From Rhypophila decipiens (taxonomy: Eukaryota; Ascomycota; Sordariomycetes; Sordariales; Naviculisporaceae): a stretch of DNA of 64,000 nt. Location of the stretch: contig MU858047.1 of assembly GCA_033297075.1 (NCBI GenBank), forward strand, positions 1 to 64,000. Reading direction: 5' to 3'. Below are positions 12,313-23,093 of the stretch, piece after piece (the stretch's first letter is position 1; the number at the start of each line of letters is the position of its first letter). The position numbers and the translations under genes were made by a program. The notes beneath the pieces are model-generated. The model was given only the letters and a program-made list of their open reading frames with translations, ran no database searches and was not told the DNA's origin.

Positions 12313-12588
12313 TTAATTTCGGGTCCGGGCATCCTTGGGTGGTTCCTCGAGGCCATCCTTGCCCTGTCGACCAATCTTACTCATGTCGGCGTCGGAGCCT
12401 ACTGTCGCTGGCTCACGGAGACCAGTTGACGATCCGTCACCGGTGGAGACATCCGAGGACACGCCTCCGGTGCCGACGTTGACGTTGCGGGCGTCAGCCG
12501 ATTGCCAGTCTGAGGCGACAGGAGGCTGGTCAGGGAGGGGCAGCTTGGTGCGGACCTCCTCGATCTTGTCGGCCTTGGATTGAGACAT
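12313..12588 (-). CDS. Small hydrophilic hypothetical protein (91 aa)
   Basis: A single-exon frame begins MSQSKADKIEEVRTKL and is rich in Asp, Gly, Ser and Thr, with no Cys and no membrane segment. The composition suggests an intrinsically disordered protein of the small stress/conidial type common in filamentous fungi, though I cannot name the family. The start is well placed (CAAC before ATG). A clean 5' leader intron is visible at 12679-12614 (GTAAGT donor, GCTAAC branch, CTCCAG acceptor) just 26 bp upstream of the ATG. A spliced leader is good evidence that this short frame is a real, regulated gene. The plus-strand frame over the same DNA is a shadow. Confidence 0.65.
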   Translation of the reverse strand: MSQSKADKIEEVRTKLPLPDQPPVASDWQSADARNVNVGTGGVSSDVSTGDGSSTGLREPATVGSDADMSKIGRQGKDGLEEPPKDARTRN

Positions 12589-12613
12589 GTTGGTTTGATT
12601 TGGGTGTCTGTGT

Positions 12614-12679
12614 CTGGAGCGAGGTTAGCAAAAAGCTGTCATCTTGAGAAGCGCACGTAGAGTTTGAATGACCACTTAC
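12614..12679 (-). other. Intron in the 5' leader of the 91-aa gene
   Basis: Minus-strand donor GTAAGTGG, branch GCTAACC and acceptor GCTCCAG define a 66-bp intron lying entirely upstream of the start codon at 12588. Confidence 0.6.
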
Positions 12680-13782
12680 GATTGATTGGTGGGTGTGGAA
12701 GGATGGTGTGTTTTGGCTTCTTTTGGTATGGTTTGAATGCTCGGTTTGATTTGGTGTTTACTGGATGTGGTAGAAAAAATGAAGCTTTGTTCGGAGCTCA
12801 GCATTCGAAGTTATATACGTGAAGGTTCATAGAGTGCTTTTCTCTAAGGAATCTGGTCGAACAAGGCTATGACATCATGAACGTCATTGGCGGGTCTGTC
12901 ATCTGTCGCGATGGTCGATCGGCCCACTTCGGTGGGCTGCGGCAGTTGCCCAGCGTGTCACGTGAACCCCTGATCATCACCATCTTCGGTTGCTGCATCG
13001 TAGATTCGGCAAATTGGAAAAGTTAATCGGATTGAATCGGTGTCACCTTTGCAGCTATGATAAGGGTGTGAATATGACGTTGAAGTACGTCTGAACAAGG
13101 GTATCCGTATAATTTCAAATACATCCTCCTGGTCAACTTTGTCAAGGGGCCCTGGGGGGCAACCATGAAACCTCACTGTATCTCACCTGTTAATATGTCC
13201 ATGGATTCTCTACTTCAGTTTGGGTTGGTGAAATTCCGTCTAGTTCAAACCGAAGCGGTCAAATAACACGATGGCCATCAGTTTAGACGGCGGATGAGAC
13301 CACGGTGGGTAGAGCCAAGATATCATGGCCTTCCTCCTCCCTGCATCCTCCGGTCTTACTGGAAACAAAGAACAGTTTCTTGCCGACGAAACAACTTCCC
13401 TGGAGACAAACAAACTAACGTAGAGCAAAGATATTAACCGGGAACCAAGAGGGCGAGACGATCGATCATGTTGAGTCCCAAATATTCGCTTAGGTGACTT
13501 GCCGAGCATGTTGACGAAGGATTCACAATGTTTGGAAGGCTTCGGCCCAAACGATATAGGCAAGCAAGTGCTTGTAAATGACTTTTCCATTTGGTATAAA
13601 ACCGCAAATCATTGGCGCCCACCTATAAGATCCAACGCCAATGCGTGTAACAATGAAATGCTGCTGCTATGATTTCTATGATGCTCTTAACGGAAAGAAA
13701 AGTCGGGGCCGTGATCTCATCAGTGTATGATTGGGAAGAACCCATCTCCAGTTTTTTCTTAGCTTCGTCGAGTTTGTATCGT
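12680..13782. other. Intergenic region between the 91-aa gene and the aminotransferase
   Basis: The sequence nearest 12680 is the promoter of the 91-aa gene. The rest is the 3' flank of the aminotransferase. A 116-codon frame at 13240-13590 shows no recognisable features and is not called. Confidence 0.4.
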
Positions 13783-15192
13783 TTACTGATCGGTGACGAC
13801 GGGGCCCCAAGGATGCTGCTCGTTTCCGTACATGATGTCTTTCAGCCATCCCTTGATCTTGGCCGTGTACATGCCCGATTCGCCGGTCTTGCCCATGGGA
13901 ATCTGAACCTCCACGCCGCGGTGGTGGATTAGGGAGACAGGGCAGATGAAGAACTGTGGGAAACAGATGTCAGTGCCGTTCAACTATTGGATCAAGAGGA
14001 GGGGCTCATGGGGAACAAAGTAGGCAGAGATTAGACCTACAGCAGTGCCGGCAGCGAATGCCTCAACGATGCGTCCCTCCTTGTCCGCTTCGAGGACCTC
14101 ATCAATCGTGTATTTTCTCTCAACAACCTCGAGCTCTCCAGCAAGTCTCTCTCTGGCGAGTTCGACGCAGCTGCGGCGAGTGACACCGTCGAGGATCAGT
14201 CTATCATCGAGGGGCGCGGTCACCAACTGGAGCTTGCCAGTCTCCTTCGCACGCCACAGGATGAAGAAATTGCTGGCTCCGGCCTCTGTGCATTCTCCGT
14301 TAGGTCCATACAGCCAGAGAATCTGGCCGAAACCTCTCGCGCGAGCCTCGTTGGTGGCAAGCAAGCTAGGACCGTAATTGGCACCAACCTTGGCGTAGCC
14401 GAAACCACCTACCCAAGCGCGGACCTGGTCCTCTGGGCTGGTATGAAGCTTCATACCGCCTGCGGGGGCGTCCATGCGGGGCATGAAGCTGGCGGTGATG
14501 AATAGGAGAGCCTCCTTGGGAGCCTGGACGCCGAGCTGAGGCTGGGTGCCAATCATCGCAGGGCGGAGATAAAGGAAGGAACCTGGCCGGGACTTGGAGA
14601 GCCACTTGGGGCCATCTACCTCAACGAGCTTGGCAATGAGTTTCTCCAGCTCCTCGGGGTTAAAGCCCGGCAGAGAGATCCGGAGGGTGGACATGAGCAT
14701 GCGGTTGGCGTTGAGATTGGGGCGGAAAAGCCGGAGCTTGCCGTCGAAACCACGGAAGCACTTGAGGCCTTCAAAGCATTCTGTCGCGTAGTGGAGAACT
14801 GAGGCAGTTGGCATGAGGGAGAGAGGGCCGTAAGGCTTCAGGGCAGGCGCCTCCCAGCCCGATGACACCTTCCAGGTGCAAGTAATCATGTGGTCGGTGC
14901 AAATAGTCTCCGTGCCGGAACAGGCAGTGGCTTCATCTGGGACCTGGCGCGCATTGGGATCGGCGAGCTCAATGGTAAGTTTGGAAGCGTCGAGCTCGCC
15001 AGACTTGGGTGTGTGGCCGTTAGTACCGTTTGTGAGGTCATTGGTGAGACCGTTGGGATGGACGCCATTGACTCCGGTGGTGTTGCCATTCAATAGTGGG
15101 CTTACTTCCGCTATCCTGTGCTCGAGACCAGAGGAGGTGAGGTCGACATCTTGCTCGCCAGAACGGTGAGGAGCGGCCGTGGTGTGACTCAT
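13783..15192 (-). CDS. Branched-chain amino acid aminotransferase (PLP fold type IV)
   Basis: Exons 15192-14041 and 13953-13783 (phase 0, donor GTAGGT, acceptor CACAG) give 440 aa. The enzyme moves the amino group between leucine, isoleucine or valine and 2-oxoglutarate with pyridoxal phosphate. Seen in the sequence: DHMI near residue 100, the FEGLKCFRG motif, the Schiff-base lysine K268 in YAKVGANYG, and the cofactor-binding ECTEAGASNFF segment. The C-terminal exon supplies VSLIHHRG and the final helix. About 65 N-terminal residues are a low-complexity Asn/Gly/Thr-rich extension, not an obvious mitochondrial presequence, so a cytosolic isozyme is possible. The ATG at 15192 is preferred over an upstream in-frame start at 15285 because of its good context and the non-conserved look of the extra residues. 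Candidate Gcn4/CPC1 sites lie upstream. Confidence 0.92.
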
Positions 15193-17540
15193 GGTGAAAG
15201 CTGTGTCCCGAGATGTGATGGGGGCTTTCTCAAAAATTAAGGTTTCGGGGTCTTGAAGCAAAGAACCGGATAAGCTTTCTGGCACTAACTTTTGGATGAC
15301 AAGGCCAGATCTAGGACGCGATGTTTGGGTATCAAAAACAAAGAAAGGGTGCGGGTGTTTGTCTAAGGAACAGAGGAAGTGATCAAAGACACGGGCTGGG
15401 GATTAATTCAACAAGAAAAGGGAAAAGAAAATCTCAGGCGAACTGGAGAGCTCAAGGTTTAATATTGCGAGTATTGTGGGTATGGGTTGAGCATGCCAAC
15501 AATCGGAGGGCAGGGGCAGGTGACTCGATTGGCCAATTGGGTACCCGCCTTGTCAAAAAGAGGGCGTAACGGGCCAAATCGAAGCGGTGATGAATAGACA
15601 GGATCCTATACTAGGCACTACGAAAGATGAAAGATCCAGATTGGTTCTATGGGGCCTTGGTGTTTTTCCCCTGATGACGCTTGCTGGTGAGCCGGGGATA
15701 GGCGACTGCTTCGACCCGCATTTCCTCTCGGACTTGGCTGTGCGTATCGGTACACATTACCTTATTGTATACGCCGTCTATAGGTACTGCTTATACCGAT
15801 GAGAACACGAGTCACAGTATCTGGGGACACCATAAGTTCGAGAGCGAAGCAGCATGCTCATCGCGCTCCGAGCAATCCATCGGTTGGCTGTCTGGCCGAG
15901 AGCATCAACCTCCATCATCCTCGCCCGAAACATTCGCTTGCAGGCTGACGTGGGGTATCCAGTCCCTCTCTTATCATGTTTGGGGTGGGATAGAGCATGT
16001 CTGTAGACGGCATGACCGGACTTGTGTAAGAGTCGAAGCAGGCTGCGGCAATGTCGGCGTCGAGGCGAGGTTCAACTTCGGACTGGTGTGACATTCTGAA
16101 GTTCTGACTCGTGGAGCGGGAGCGGCAACGCAACGGGACTTTTTGATGGAGCTCACGGGAGCCGTTGTGTGGATCTCATGGGTTTGAGGTTCTTATCCAA
16201 AGTGGCCTTTCGCGCCGACCTCGCTTGTCCACGTGCCCATACCGACCTTCTGGGCTTGCGGGGAACCAAGCAAATTGATAAAGCCATGGTTGACCGACGC
16301 AACGCGTCCTTTTGAATGCGAACCAGTGAGAGTCTTGAGAGGGAGTTGTGTGCTGGTGGAATTGGTTTCCGGGAGGCGGAATGCGAAAACTTTCATCAAT
16401 TGGGCCGATTATAACCGATTGTATGCGACGTCACTTTCTTGTTTGTTGACGCGGTGCCTGCCGCCTCCCGTGATCCGGTGGACTTTCCGGCCGTTGGGGG
16501 AAGTAGCTTCCGTTCTCGGGTCGGCGTGAATGCGACCCAAGAGAATACCGGTACCCACAGTGCTTTCCGATCGGTGTGATCCATGACGTGCCCGATCGGA
16601 GTATCTGAGCCTGTTCGGGGAATCAGCCAAAGCAGGAGCACTGGCAGGAGCCGAGACTAATCTTATCAACGATCGTGGTTCCAAGAAAATAAAAGGAGCC
16701 ACTTATCTCTGTGGAAACCTAACCCAACGGCTACAGATGCCGTCGCCGTTGTTCTTGTCCAAGACTCCAATTCGTTTGTTCCCCCACGCTGAGGTTCCCC
16801 CGACGGGCAAGGACAGCACTCCACGTGGATTCGTCAACCCGACCCGACTTGGTTTCGCCCCGTTGGACATCAAGTCGCTGGGAGATATATCTGGTCGCAT
16901 TGTCCCCAGACAAGATGATACGCCTCTTCCATGTTGAAACTCTTGACCACCTGGCCGCCACCTGATGGCCCTCGCATGAACCGCTGGCGCGCGCTGCTGT
17001 CCTTGACGATAATACAGGCAAGGCGCACCTATTATTCTAGGACTGGAGTGTCGCATGCCCGTCTCTCAGCTGTGGCCTTCGATGTTGAAGGGGTCATGTC
17101 GTCATTGTAAAGACAGCAGATGCCTCGATTTTCATGCCAGATAAAAAAGCTGACAGGTTTTTAGTGAAGCCGTACTGAGGAGAACTTGATGGAGGTCGCA
17201 TCCGGTACTCAATATGGTTGATGCACTCCTGTGATGCCAGATGGCAAGCGTCGAAGCATGCTTCCTGCATGGTTTCTGCCGTTGTGATTGGGTCGCCAGA
17301 CATCACGACAGTGGTTCGGTTGTCGCCCAACCTCGCCTGAACCCCAACTTCAGAGGTCCAGTGCTGCTGGCAGCGCTCGTGGTCAAGAGCTACCTATCTT
17401 ATTTATTTACTTTGTACTATTCAATGGCATAAAGTTGTGGTAGTACAGGTCCAATTTAGTATTTGTCTCAATGGGAGTCTTCTTCCTTTCTTTTCCTCAA
17501 CTCGTTCCACTTACTTGACCCGTGGAAAGCACATCTAGCC
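15193..17540. other. Divergent intergenic region upstream of the aminotransferase
   Basis: 2.3 kb between a minus-strand and a plus-strand gene. It contains TGACTC at 15521-15526 next to a CCAAT box and another TGACTC at about 16108. Several 60-117-codon frames (15765-16091, 16703-17056, 17094-17330) overlap and show no protein features. I do not call a gene. Confidence 0.4.
15521..15540. promoter_or_regulatory. Candidate Gcn4/CPC1 site plus CCAAT box
   Basis: TGACTC followed within a few bases by GGCCAATTGG, about 330 bp upstream of the aminotransferase start. TGACTC(A/T) is the half-conserved core recognised by Gcn4/CPC1/CpcA, which governs amino acid biosynthesis genes. A hexamer can occur by chance. 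Confidence 0.3.
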
Positions 17541-19463
17541 ATGTCGAAAGAACCAAAGGAGAATAAGAGCCGGCCCGAGGTCCTGCGCCAGCCGCAGAGA
17601 AAAGACTCCCTCTCATCGGTTCTCTCCTGGGCTGGTCTGCAGACTAAACCTGGTCTTATAAAGAGCCCGGCAAATCCAGCGACTACTTCAACACAGTCAC
17701 AATCTTCCTCACCAGGGAACATCAAGTCACGAAGGCACAGCTATGGTCCAGATGGCAAGAAGAAGGCACGTGATGGCTCGGTCACATCTCGAAGACTCTC
17801 ATTATCGAACGCCGGAGGAACTCCGGGGGTCCAAGGTGCTAAGACGAGACACACGAAGGCTGGCTCGACGGTGGACTCGAGGAATACAGATGGTGTTTCT
17901 GTGACCACAAAGACTGGCAAATCGAGTTCGACCGAAAAGGTCAACAAACAGACGCAGGATGGTTCTACAGAAAGCATACAAAAACCGCTGGCTTCGAGCA
18001 GCAGTCAAGAGAAGACTTCAAGGTAACTTTCGCCCCGAGTATGGGGATTCATGGCTTACACACACTATACTAACGGATGTGATTACAGTATCCCGGAACG
18101 CCCAACTTCGCCAAAAATCATTCCAAAGTCAATCCTCCGTGTCTCCAGTCCCGATGGCCAAAGACCGCCGAGACGTATTATCGCCTTTCCGGCCCCGCCC
18201 GCAAACACAGAGAACAGCCAGAAATCCAATAGCGCACCATCACCACTTTCCCCATTAGACCAACCGCTTCCTGGTATTGCTGAGGACGATGCCCCCGGTT
18301 CCCCACCAAGCTCCCCCATTGCGAGACCGCTCTCCCCAGGAGCCACCGTGAGGTTTGCCAAAGCCACTATCCACAGGGTCGAGGTTGGACCAGGACGTCG
18401 GTTTGCGCCTGTGAAGCGCAAGAGCAAAAGCACACTTACTTATATCGCACCCCTTGACCCCGGGGCGCAGAAAGCCACGCCCAAGAACATGCTAGCCAGT
18501 CCGACCAAACTGCGAAGACATGTGGAAAACCAAAAGGCCATGGGGAGATACTGGATGCGCACGGAGGAAGAGGAAGCTCAGTGGAGGGCAGAAGCGGCCA
18601 TGAGAGCCGCGGAAGAGGCCGAGAGATATCGGGCCGAACCTGCCAGCCCGCCGGGTCCTGCTATTCTCGCCAACTCGCCGGCTTTTCACGGATTCTCGTG
18701 GGCCGATGGCTTGGAGGCACAACTAGACAAGCTCCCGCCCATTGATAGTCTGCCAACTCTAGATAAATTAGAGACCGAAGAGGAGGCCGAGGACAAGCTA
18801 GAAACAGTGATGTCAGACTCTGATGACTCGGATACAGAGTCTCCAGATTCTGGGGCAAAGATTTTCCCAATGGACGGTGACCAAGAGGACCACCATAAAC
18901 AGCCTATAAAGCCTGAGAAGGAACATGCAAAGGAGGCCAAGACCAACGCTGACAGTCCAAAAGGGACTGAAGCTGCAAAGCAGAATGCTGACGAAACCAG
19001 CCAGACGCCTTCTTCCACGGATGTGAAAACAGGAGGAGATGGAGCTGCTCAGGAGGTAAAGCAGACAACAGCGACCTCGAACGCGACAGTTCAGGGATCC
19101 GAGACGACCCCCACAAAATCTGCCATCACGACAACAACCACATCAGGGGCGTCAAAAACGACATCAATCCCCTCACTGACCCTCTCCCGCCCCACGTCGC
19201 CCTCTCCGAGGAGGATATCCTCCCACCGCGCATTATCCCCATCACCAAGGAGGATATCTTCCCACCGAACATTATCTCCTTCTCCCTCCTCTCCGTCGCG
19301 ACCCATGCCATCAAAGTCACTATCCACCACCGCCATCATAGAAAATACCCCCCGACCAGAGAGACCTCATACCCCGAGTGCACGATCTGCCTCGGCCAAC
19401 CACCTCCATCTCTCTGGTCGACGGGGAGGCAGTAGCGGGAGGAGACACGAGATTGCAGCTTGA
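17541..19463 (+). CDS. Hypothetical Ser/Pro/Lys-rich protein
   Basis: Exons 17541-18022 and 18089-19463 (donor AAG|GTAACT, branch CTAAC, acceptor TACAG, phase 2) give 618 aa. Most of the chain is disordered and rich in Ser, Thr, Lys and Pro with many SP/TP sites. The best-conserved-looking part is residues about 240-350. It includes TVRFAKATIHRVEVGPGRRF, then KSTLTYI, then a helical segment with RRHVENQKAMGRYW followed by Glu/Ala/Arg-rich coiled coil (EEEEAQWRAEAAMRAAEEAE). Toward the end SPSPRRISSHR occurs twice in tandem and a third partial copy follows. I do not recognise the family. The many proline-directed sites suggest regulation by CDK or MAP kinases, as inference. The start at 17541 is preferred to the upstream in-frame ATG at 17472-like positions because the extra residues are hydrophobic and atypical. 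Confidence 0.7.
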
Positions 19464-20152
19464 TGTTTTCTTCGTATGCGAACAAGGACGAGACGAGACG
19501 GGGGCTGTCTGTACACCATTGTTTGAACTATTATCCACTTTTCTTTTCTTGAGCATAGTTTCTTTGGTTCGATTTCTGTTTTCATTGGGCGGAGTTTGAG
19601 GCTTTGGAGTTACCTATGCAATGAAGCGTTAGCGGTGAGGTTGTTACATCAAAGAAAAAGGCAAGCTGACGATGCCCGCGTGTTAGGTGTTCAGTTCGAC
19701 TATTCGTATAATTCGATGTTGTTTCGGATACGGTTCTCTTTCCTTGTCGTATTTCCAAGCCGGTTGTTTGCTGTTTGGGTTCTCTCGATCTTCACCGCCC
19801 GTCCTTTGTTCCCCTGCATCTCATTCTCGTCAAGCATCTTCCTTCCCTACCGACTGCGCAATGTTTGCATTGTTCCGAGCTGAGAACCTGACTAGCAAAC
19901 AAGAGAGAATCACAACCCCAAATTTTCAACTGCCCGTCTTCTTTTGACCTTCTACTTGTTTTGTTGCATTGGGATTGTGTTTGAACAGGGAACTTGAAGT
20001 TTACATGTATATGCTATCAAAATAAAAGAAAACGAGGAAAATGAAATGGTATCCTAATGAAATAAATGACCAACCATGCCAAGCGTGAAATAAACCCCAG
20101 AAATGCGCAACGCCATGGACAAGAAAATAGAACCTTGTCGCGAAAAACCAAA
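19464..20152. other. Convergent intergenic region, no gene seen
   Basis: 3' flanks of two converging genes. T-rich on the plus strand from 19540, with an AATAAA-like AAATAAA near 20060 and AAAATAAAAG near 20020. The short frames present have no features. Confidence 0.4.
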
Positions 20153-21569
20153 TCACATCAACCCGCCGAGCACAACCTTGCCAATATTGGCCACCTCGGT
20201 TTTGACACCCTGCCTACTACTATCCTCAAACTCCTTGATAACCCCCTGAATGATAATCTTGCGGATCTTACCATCGGCCTGTCTAAACAACTCCCCGATA
20301 GTAGCAGTGCATTCTCTCGGAGTAGGCACAAGGCTCAAAAGCCGTGTATAAGTATCGATGAGAACGTCACATAGTGTCGCAAACGTCTCGAAAAAGTCCG
20401 GGTCGAACGGCAGACTAGGCGTGAGTAAATGCTCGTACCTCTCGCCCGGCAACAGATCCGTCTCTGACGCCGCAAAGTGCATAGCGCTGGCGGGGGGTTC
20501 CACCGACATGGCCGTGACGGTAGAAGCGCCCCCGCCGGAGCTGAGGCTTACGCTGCTCACGCCGGCGCCATTGCTCTCGGTCGGCTCTAGGGGATAGCCA
20601 ATGTCTGATCCGGAGGGGCCGCCATGGCTGCTTCCCGGCATGGGGAAGGACGAGGTCGTGGAGAGAGAGGTCGAGGTTGCATTGCTCGATCGGCGGACTT
20701 TTGAGGACGGAGCGGTAGCCCGGCGGAACATTTGGGGTATCCTTGCCCGTGAGAGGCTGCTCGCGGCTGTACCGTTCTCTGGGTGGTTAGCCTGGAACTT
20801 TTCGAATTCATCGAGGAGCTCGTCGAGACTGGCGAGGAAGTCCTTGGGGTTGTTTGCGTTGAGGTCGGTTACGGCGGGTAGGGAAAGGCCTAGGAGGAAG
20901 TAGTTGGTGGCTCGTCGAGCGAGTTTGCGGCTGTCAAAGTAAGACATTCGTGCGAGGTCTGGTTTGTCAAAGAGGAGGGTGTTGAACCAGTACACACGAC
21001 CTTCATGACTGTAGCAAGCGGCTTAGTGGAAGTTCTACAGGACATGCAGCGGTGAAGACATACGCTTTTCGAAGATAGTCAAGTGTTGATATCCGCTTGT
21101 TTGCCATCTCTTGGATGTGCTGGTGTATCATGCTCAGCTCGCTCTGCTGACCACCTCCGACCATGGCTGGCGGGGCGAGCTGGCTCGTAGATGCGACAGA
21201 ATAGCCATTGACGGGCGTCGGCGCCGTTCGACTTAGCATCCTGGAGAAACTGTCTGCAGAAGCAGGGGATTGGATTGTTTCGGTCTCGCGCGAGAGCTTT
21301 GCGGTCGCGGTTTGAACGAGGCCAAAGTCGAAGTCGGGAATGGGAGGAACTGGGTCGCTGTTGGTGACTACCTGGATGGCGGGGCGACCTGAAGCGAAGC
21401 CATTCCCTCCTTTACTGCTTGGCGACGAGGACGAGCTTGTGCGACGTTGCCCTTCTTTGCCCGGGGATGAGGCCGAGAAGGAGGCTTTTCGGCCGAAAGA
21501 GGGTCTGCGTTCGCGGTCCTTCTCTTTGTGGAGGACATTGCCAGTTGGCATGCGGGCAGGCCGGGGCAT
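20153..21569 (-). CDS. Conserved-looking fungal protein of unknown function
   Basis: Exons 21569-21064 and 21008-20153 (donor GTATGT, acceptor CTACAG, phase 2) give 453 aa. The first 130 residues are basic and Ser-rich, with a run of serines. A helical segment follows (ELSMIHQHIQEMANKRISTL) that runs across the splice into KAHEGRVYWFNTLLF, a compact motif that strongly supports the intron placement. Residues about 180-245 (DLARMSYFDSRKLARRATNY, LDELLDEFEKF) are predicted helical. A Ser-rich linker separates them from a C-terminal helical domain (FFETFATLCDVLIDTYTRLL, KIRKIIIQGVIKEFEDSSR). The two helical blocks with an unstructured linker suggest an adaptor or scaffold. I cannot name the family. 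Confidence 0.75.
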
Positions 21570-22146
21570 GTCTTGAGATCGGCAGTTACGATCTTAATAC
21601 TCTGTAAGTGCACCTCCTTTTTTGCCCTCCTAGTGCCTGCCAGTCTGCTTACCGGGGCGCCCCGTTCCAGTAATCTCATGTAAAAAGCGCCCGTCCCCGT
21701 CAGGGGCAAGCGCGCTGTGGTTCTTTCGTTAGTATCCAATTCTAGTGGGTCCTGATCGTAACCCGTAGGAGGCGCTAGGGTGCAGCAGATGCCAGAGGTT
21801 ATGGGGAGAGATTCTTCTGCAAAATCCAAAGTCGGAGAGTGACACAGGGTTTTTGTATAGTTTTTGACAGCAGACATTCGTATCACTTACAACTGTAGGT
21901 GTATACCGGCAAGGTCCATTTTATGGCTTTGGCTCGCGATGGATATGACCGGATGTTGTTGGCACCTAATCAATCTCAAACAAGTTGCGTTGCAAGGTGC
22001 CCGTTCAGTCCGTGTATCCGTGTGCACGACCGCATCCCATTCCGATCCAACTCCGGAACCTATGAGTCAAAGCTAAATAGCGATGCCTTCGATCCCGTGT
22101 CAATTCGCTCCTCATATCAAAACCTCCTTAACAAGTCGGACAGTCA
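21570..22146. other. Promoter region upstream of the minus-strand gene
   Basis: Leader and promoter of the gene starting at 21569. A frame over 21368-21886 on the minus strand is mostly a shadow of exon 1. Nothing else is supported. Confidence 0.35.
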
Positions 22147-22376
22147 AGACTGAACGCGGCCGCTAAAACCACCGTATGCCTGGCTAAAACCACCGTCTGG
22201 CCTAGGCATTTATTCGAGCCAGTCGAAGACATTTATTCGAGCTAGCCAAGGCATTTATTCGAGCTAGGAAAAGTATCTATTCTAATTAGGTATTTGCCTA
22301 TAAATTTACTATAGTATTGACCTTAGGATACTGGATTCAAGGCCAAGGCGGTGGTTTTAGCGGCGGCGAGACTGAA
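22147..22376. mobile_element. MITE with 20-bp terminal inverted repeats and 8-bp target duplication
   Basis: A 214-bp element at 22155-22368. Its left end (22155-22174) and the reverse complement of its right end (22349-22368) match at 19 of 20 positions, sharing CCGCTAAAACCACCG. It is flanked by an identical 8-mer AGACTGAA at 22147-22154 and 22369-22376, a perfect target-site duplication. Eight bp is the length made by hAT transposases, so a non-autonomous hAT element is the best guess, although the C/G tips are not a classic hAT start. Inside are a second copy of GCTAAAACCACCG (22183-22195) and three copies of CATTTATTCGAGC at 22207, 22230 and 22252, a 22-23-bp array that may bind a transposase. 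There is no coding capacity. The identical duplication and near-identical ends suggest fairly recent insertion without strong RIP. Confidence 0.85.
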
Positions 22377-22691
22377 AGGTACTGTACACTATCCATCCAA
22401 CCATGAGCGGACGACAAGTTTGTGCTGCATGAGAGTTTGGGAGATCGCTCAAAACACGCATTCAGCTTCGCCAGGCAGGACACAATAGTAGATGGACGTG
22501 TCGCGATTGCAAGAGTTCTTTGCTGATATGGTCTGAGTTTTGTCTACTGTAAGCTACCTCTGTCTAATGATCGGTGAGGACGGCTACTGATTGTATCTCA
22601 GTCTTGACAGTGGTATACCATCTGGTGATCTGCGAGGGCCGATTCATGAGGCACTGGCTTGCCTTGATCTGCTCTTTCCAATTTCCATCAC
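22377..22691. other. 3' flank of the uS8-like gene
   Basis: 315 bp between the MITE and the uS8-like stop codon. No gene or repeat is seen. The uS8-like transcript should end here, close to the transposon. Confidence 0.4.
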
Positions 22692-23093
22692 CTAATAGAA
22701 ATACCCAATAATCTCGCCCGAGACTTGCTTCTCGTGCGCATCTACATCAGTTATGATTCCAGCAGATGTAGTAAGGACAACCTGTACAACCCGATAAGTG
22801 GGAAGACGATCGACGAGCTGGTCTGCCACCCCCTCCAATTCAGCCAACCGAACATTGATCACAGGCTTGACGATGCTACACTTGTTGAGCCGGCCATTCA
22901 GTTGAACGACAAGCTTACCGCCATGAGTATTCTCAATTTCCTCGAATCCTCCGATGTGGCCGTTCTTCTGCATAAGTTCGACGAATCGTACTAGGACCTT
23001 GGGAGCCGGACGGAGACGAACTTGACGTTCGAGAGCCTCTGCAGCATTGGTGATTTGCTTGAGAGCTTTATATAGAACGTGATTTTTGGCCAT
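22692..23093 (-). CDS. Divergent intronless uS8 (RPS15A/Rps22-type) ribosomal protein paralogue
   Basis: A single-exon 133-aa frame reads along the whole of eukaryotic cytosolic uS8: an N-terminal helix with NHVLYKALKQITNAAE, then KVLVRF, GHIGGFEEIE, QLNGRLNKC, the signature VLTTSAGI, and the C-terminal GEIIGYFY. It is clearly the eukaryotic type and not the bacterial-like mitochondrial uS8. It departs from the usual highly conserved fungal sequence: several basic rRNA-contact residues are replaced (for example VKPVINVRLAELEG for the SPRYNVRL-type segment), and there is a short insertion around ADQLVD. Length is 133 against about 130. Fungal uS8 genes normally have introns. The lack of them here suggests a retrocopy or a specialised paralogue. 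A 64-codon upstream frame starting at 23262 overlaps the start codon out of frame and could repress it. Confidence 0.85.
   Translation of the reverse strand: MAKNHVLYKALKQITNAAEALERQVRLRPAPKVLVRFVELMQKNGHIGGFEEIENTHGGKLVVQLNGRLNKCSIVKPVINVRLAELEGVADQLVDRLPTYRVVQVVLTTSAGIITDVDAHEKQVSGEIIGYFY

Noticed and set aside
13240..13590. 116-codon minus-strand frame
   Set aside because: Overlaps another equally open frame (13434-13622) and has no motif. Probably chance.
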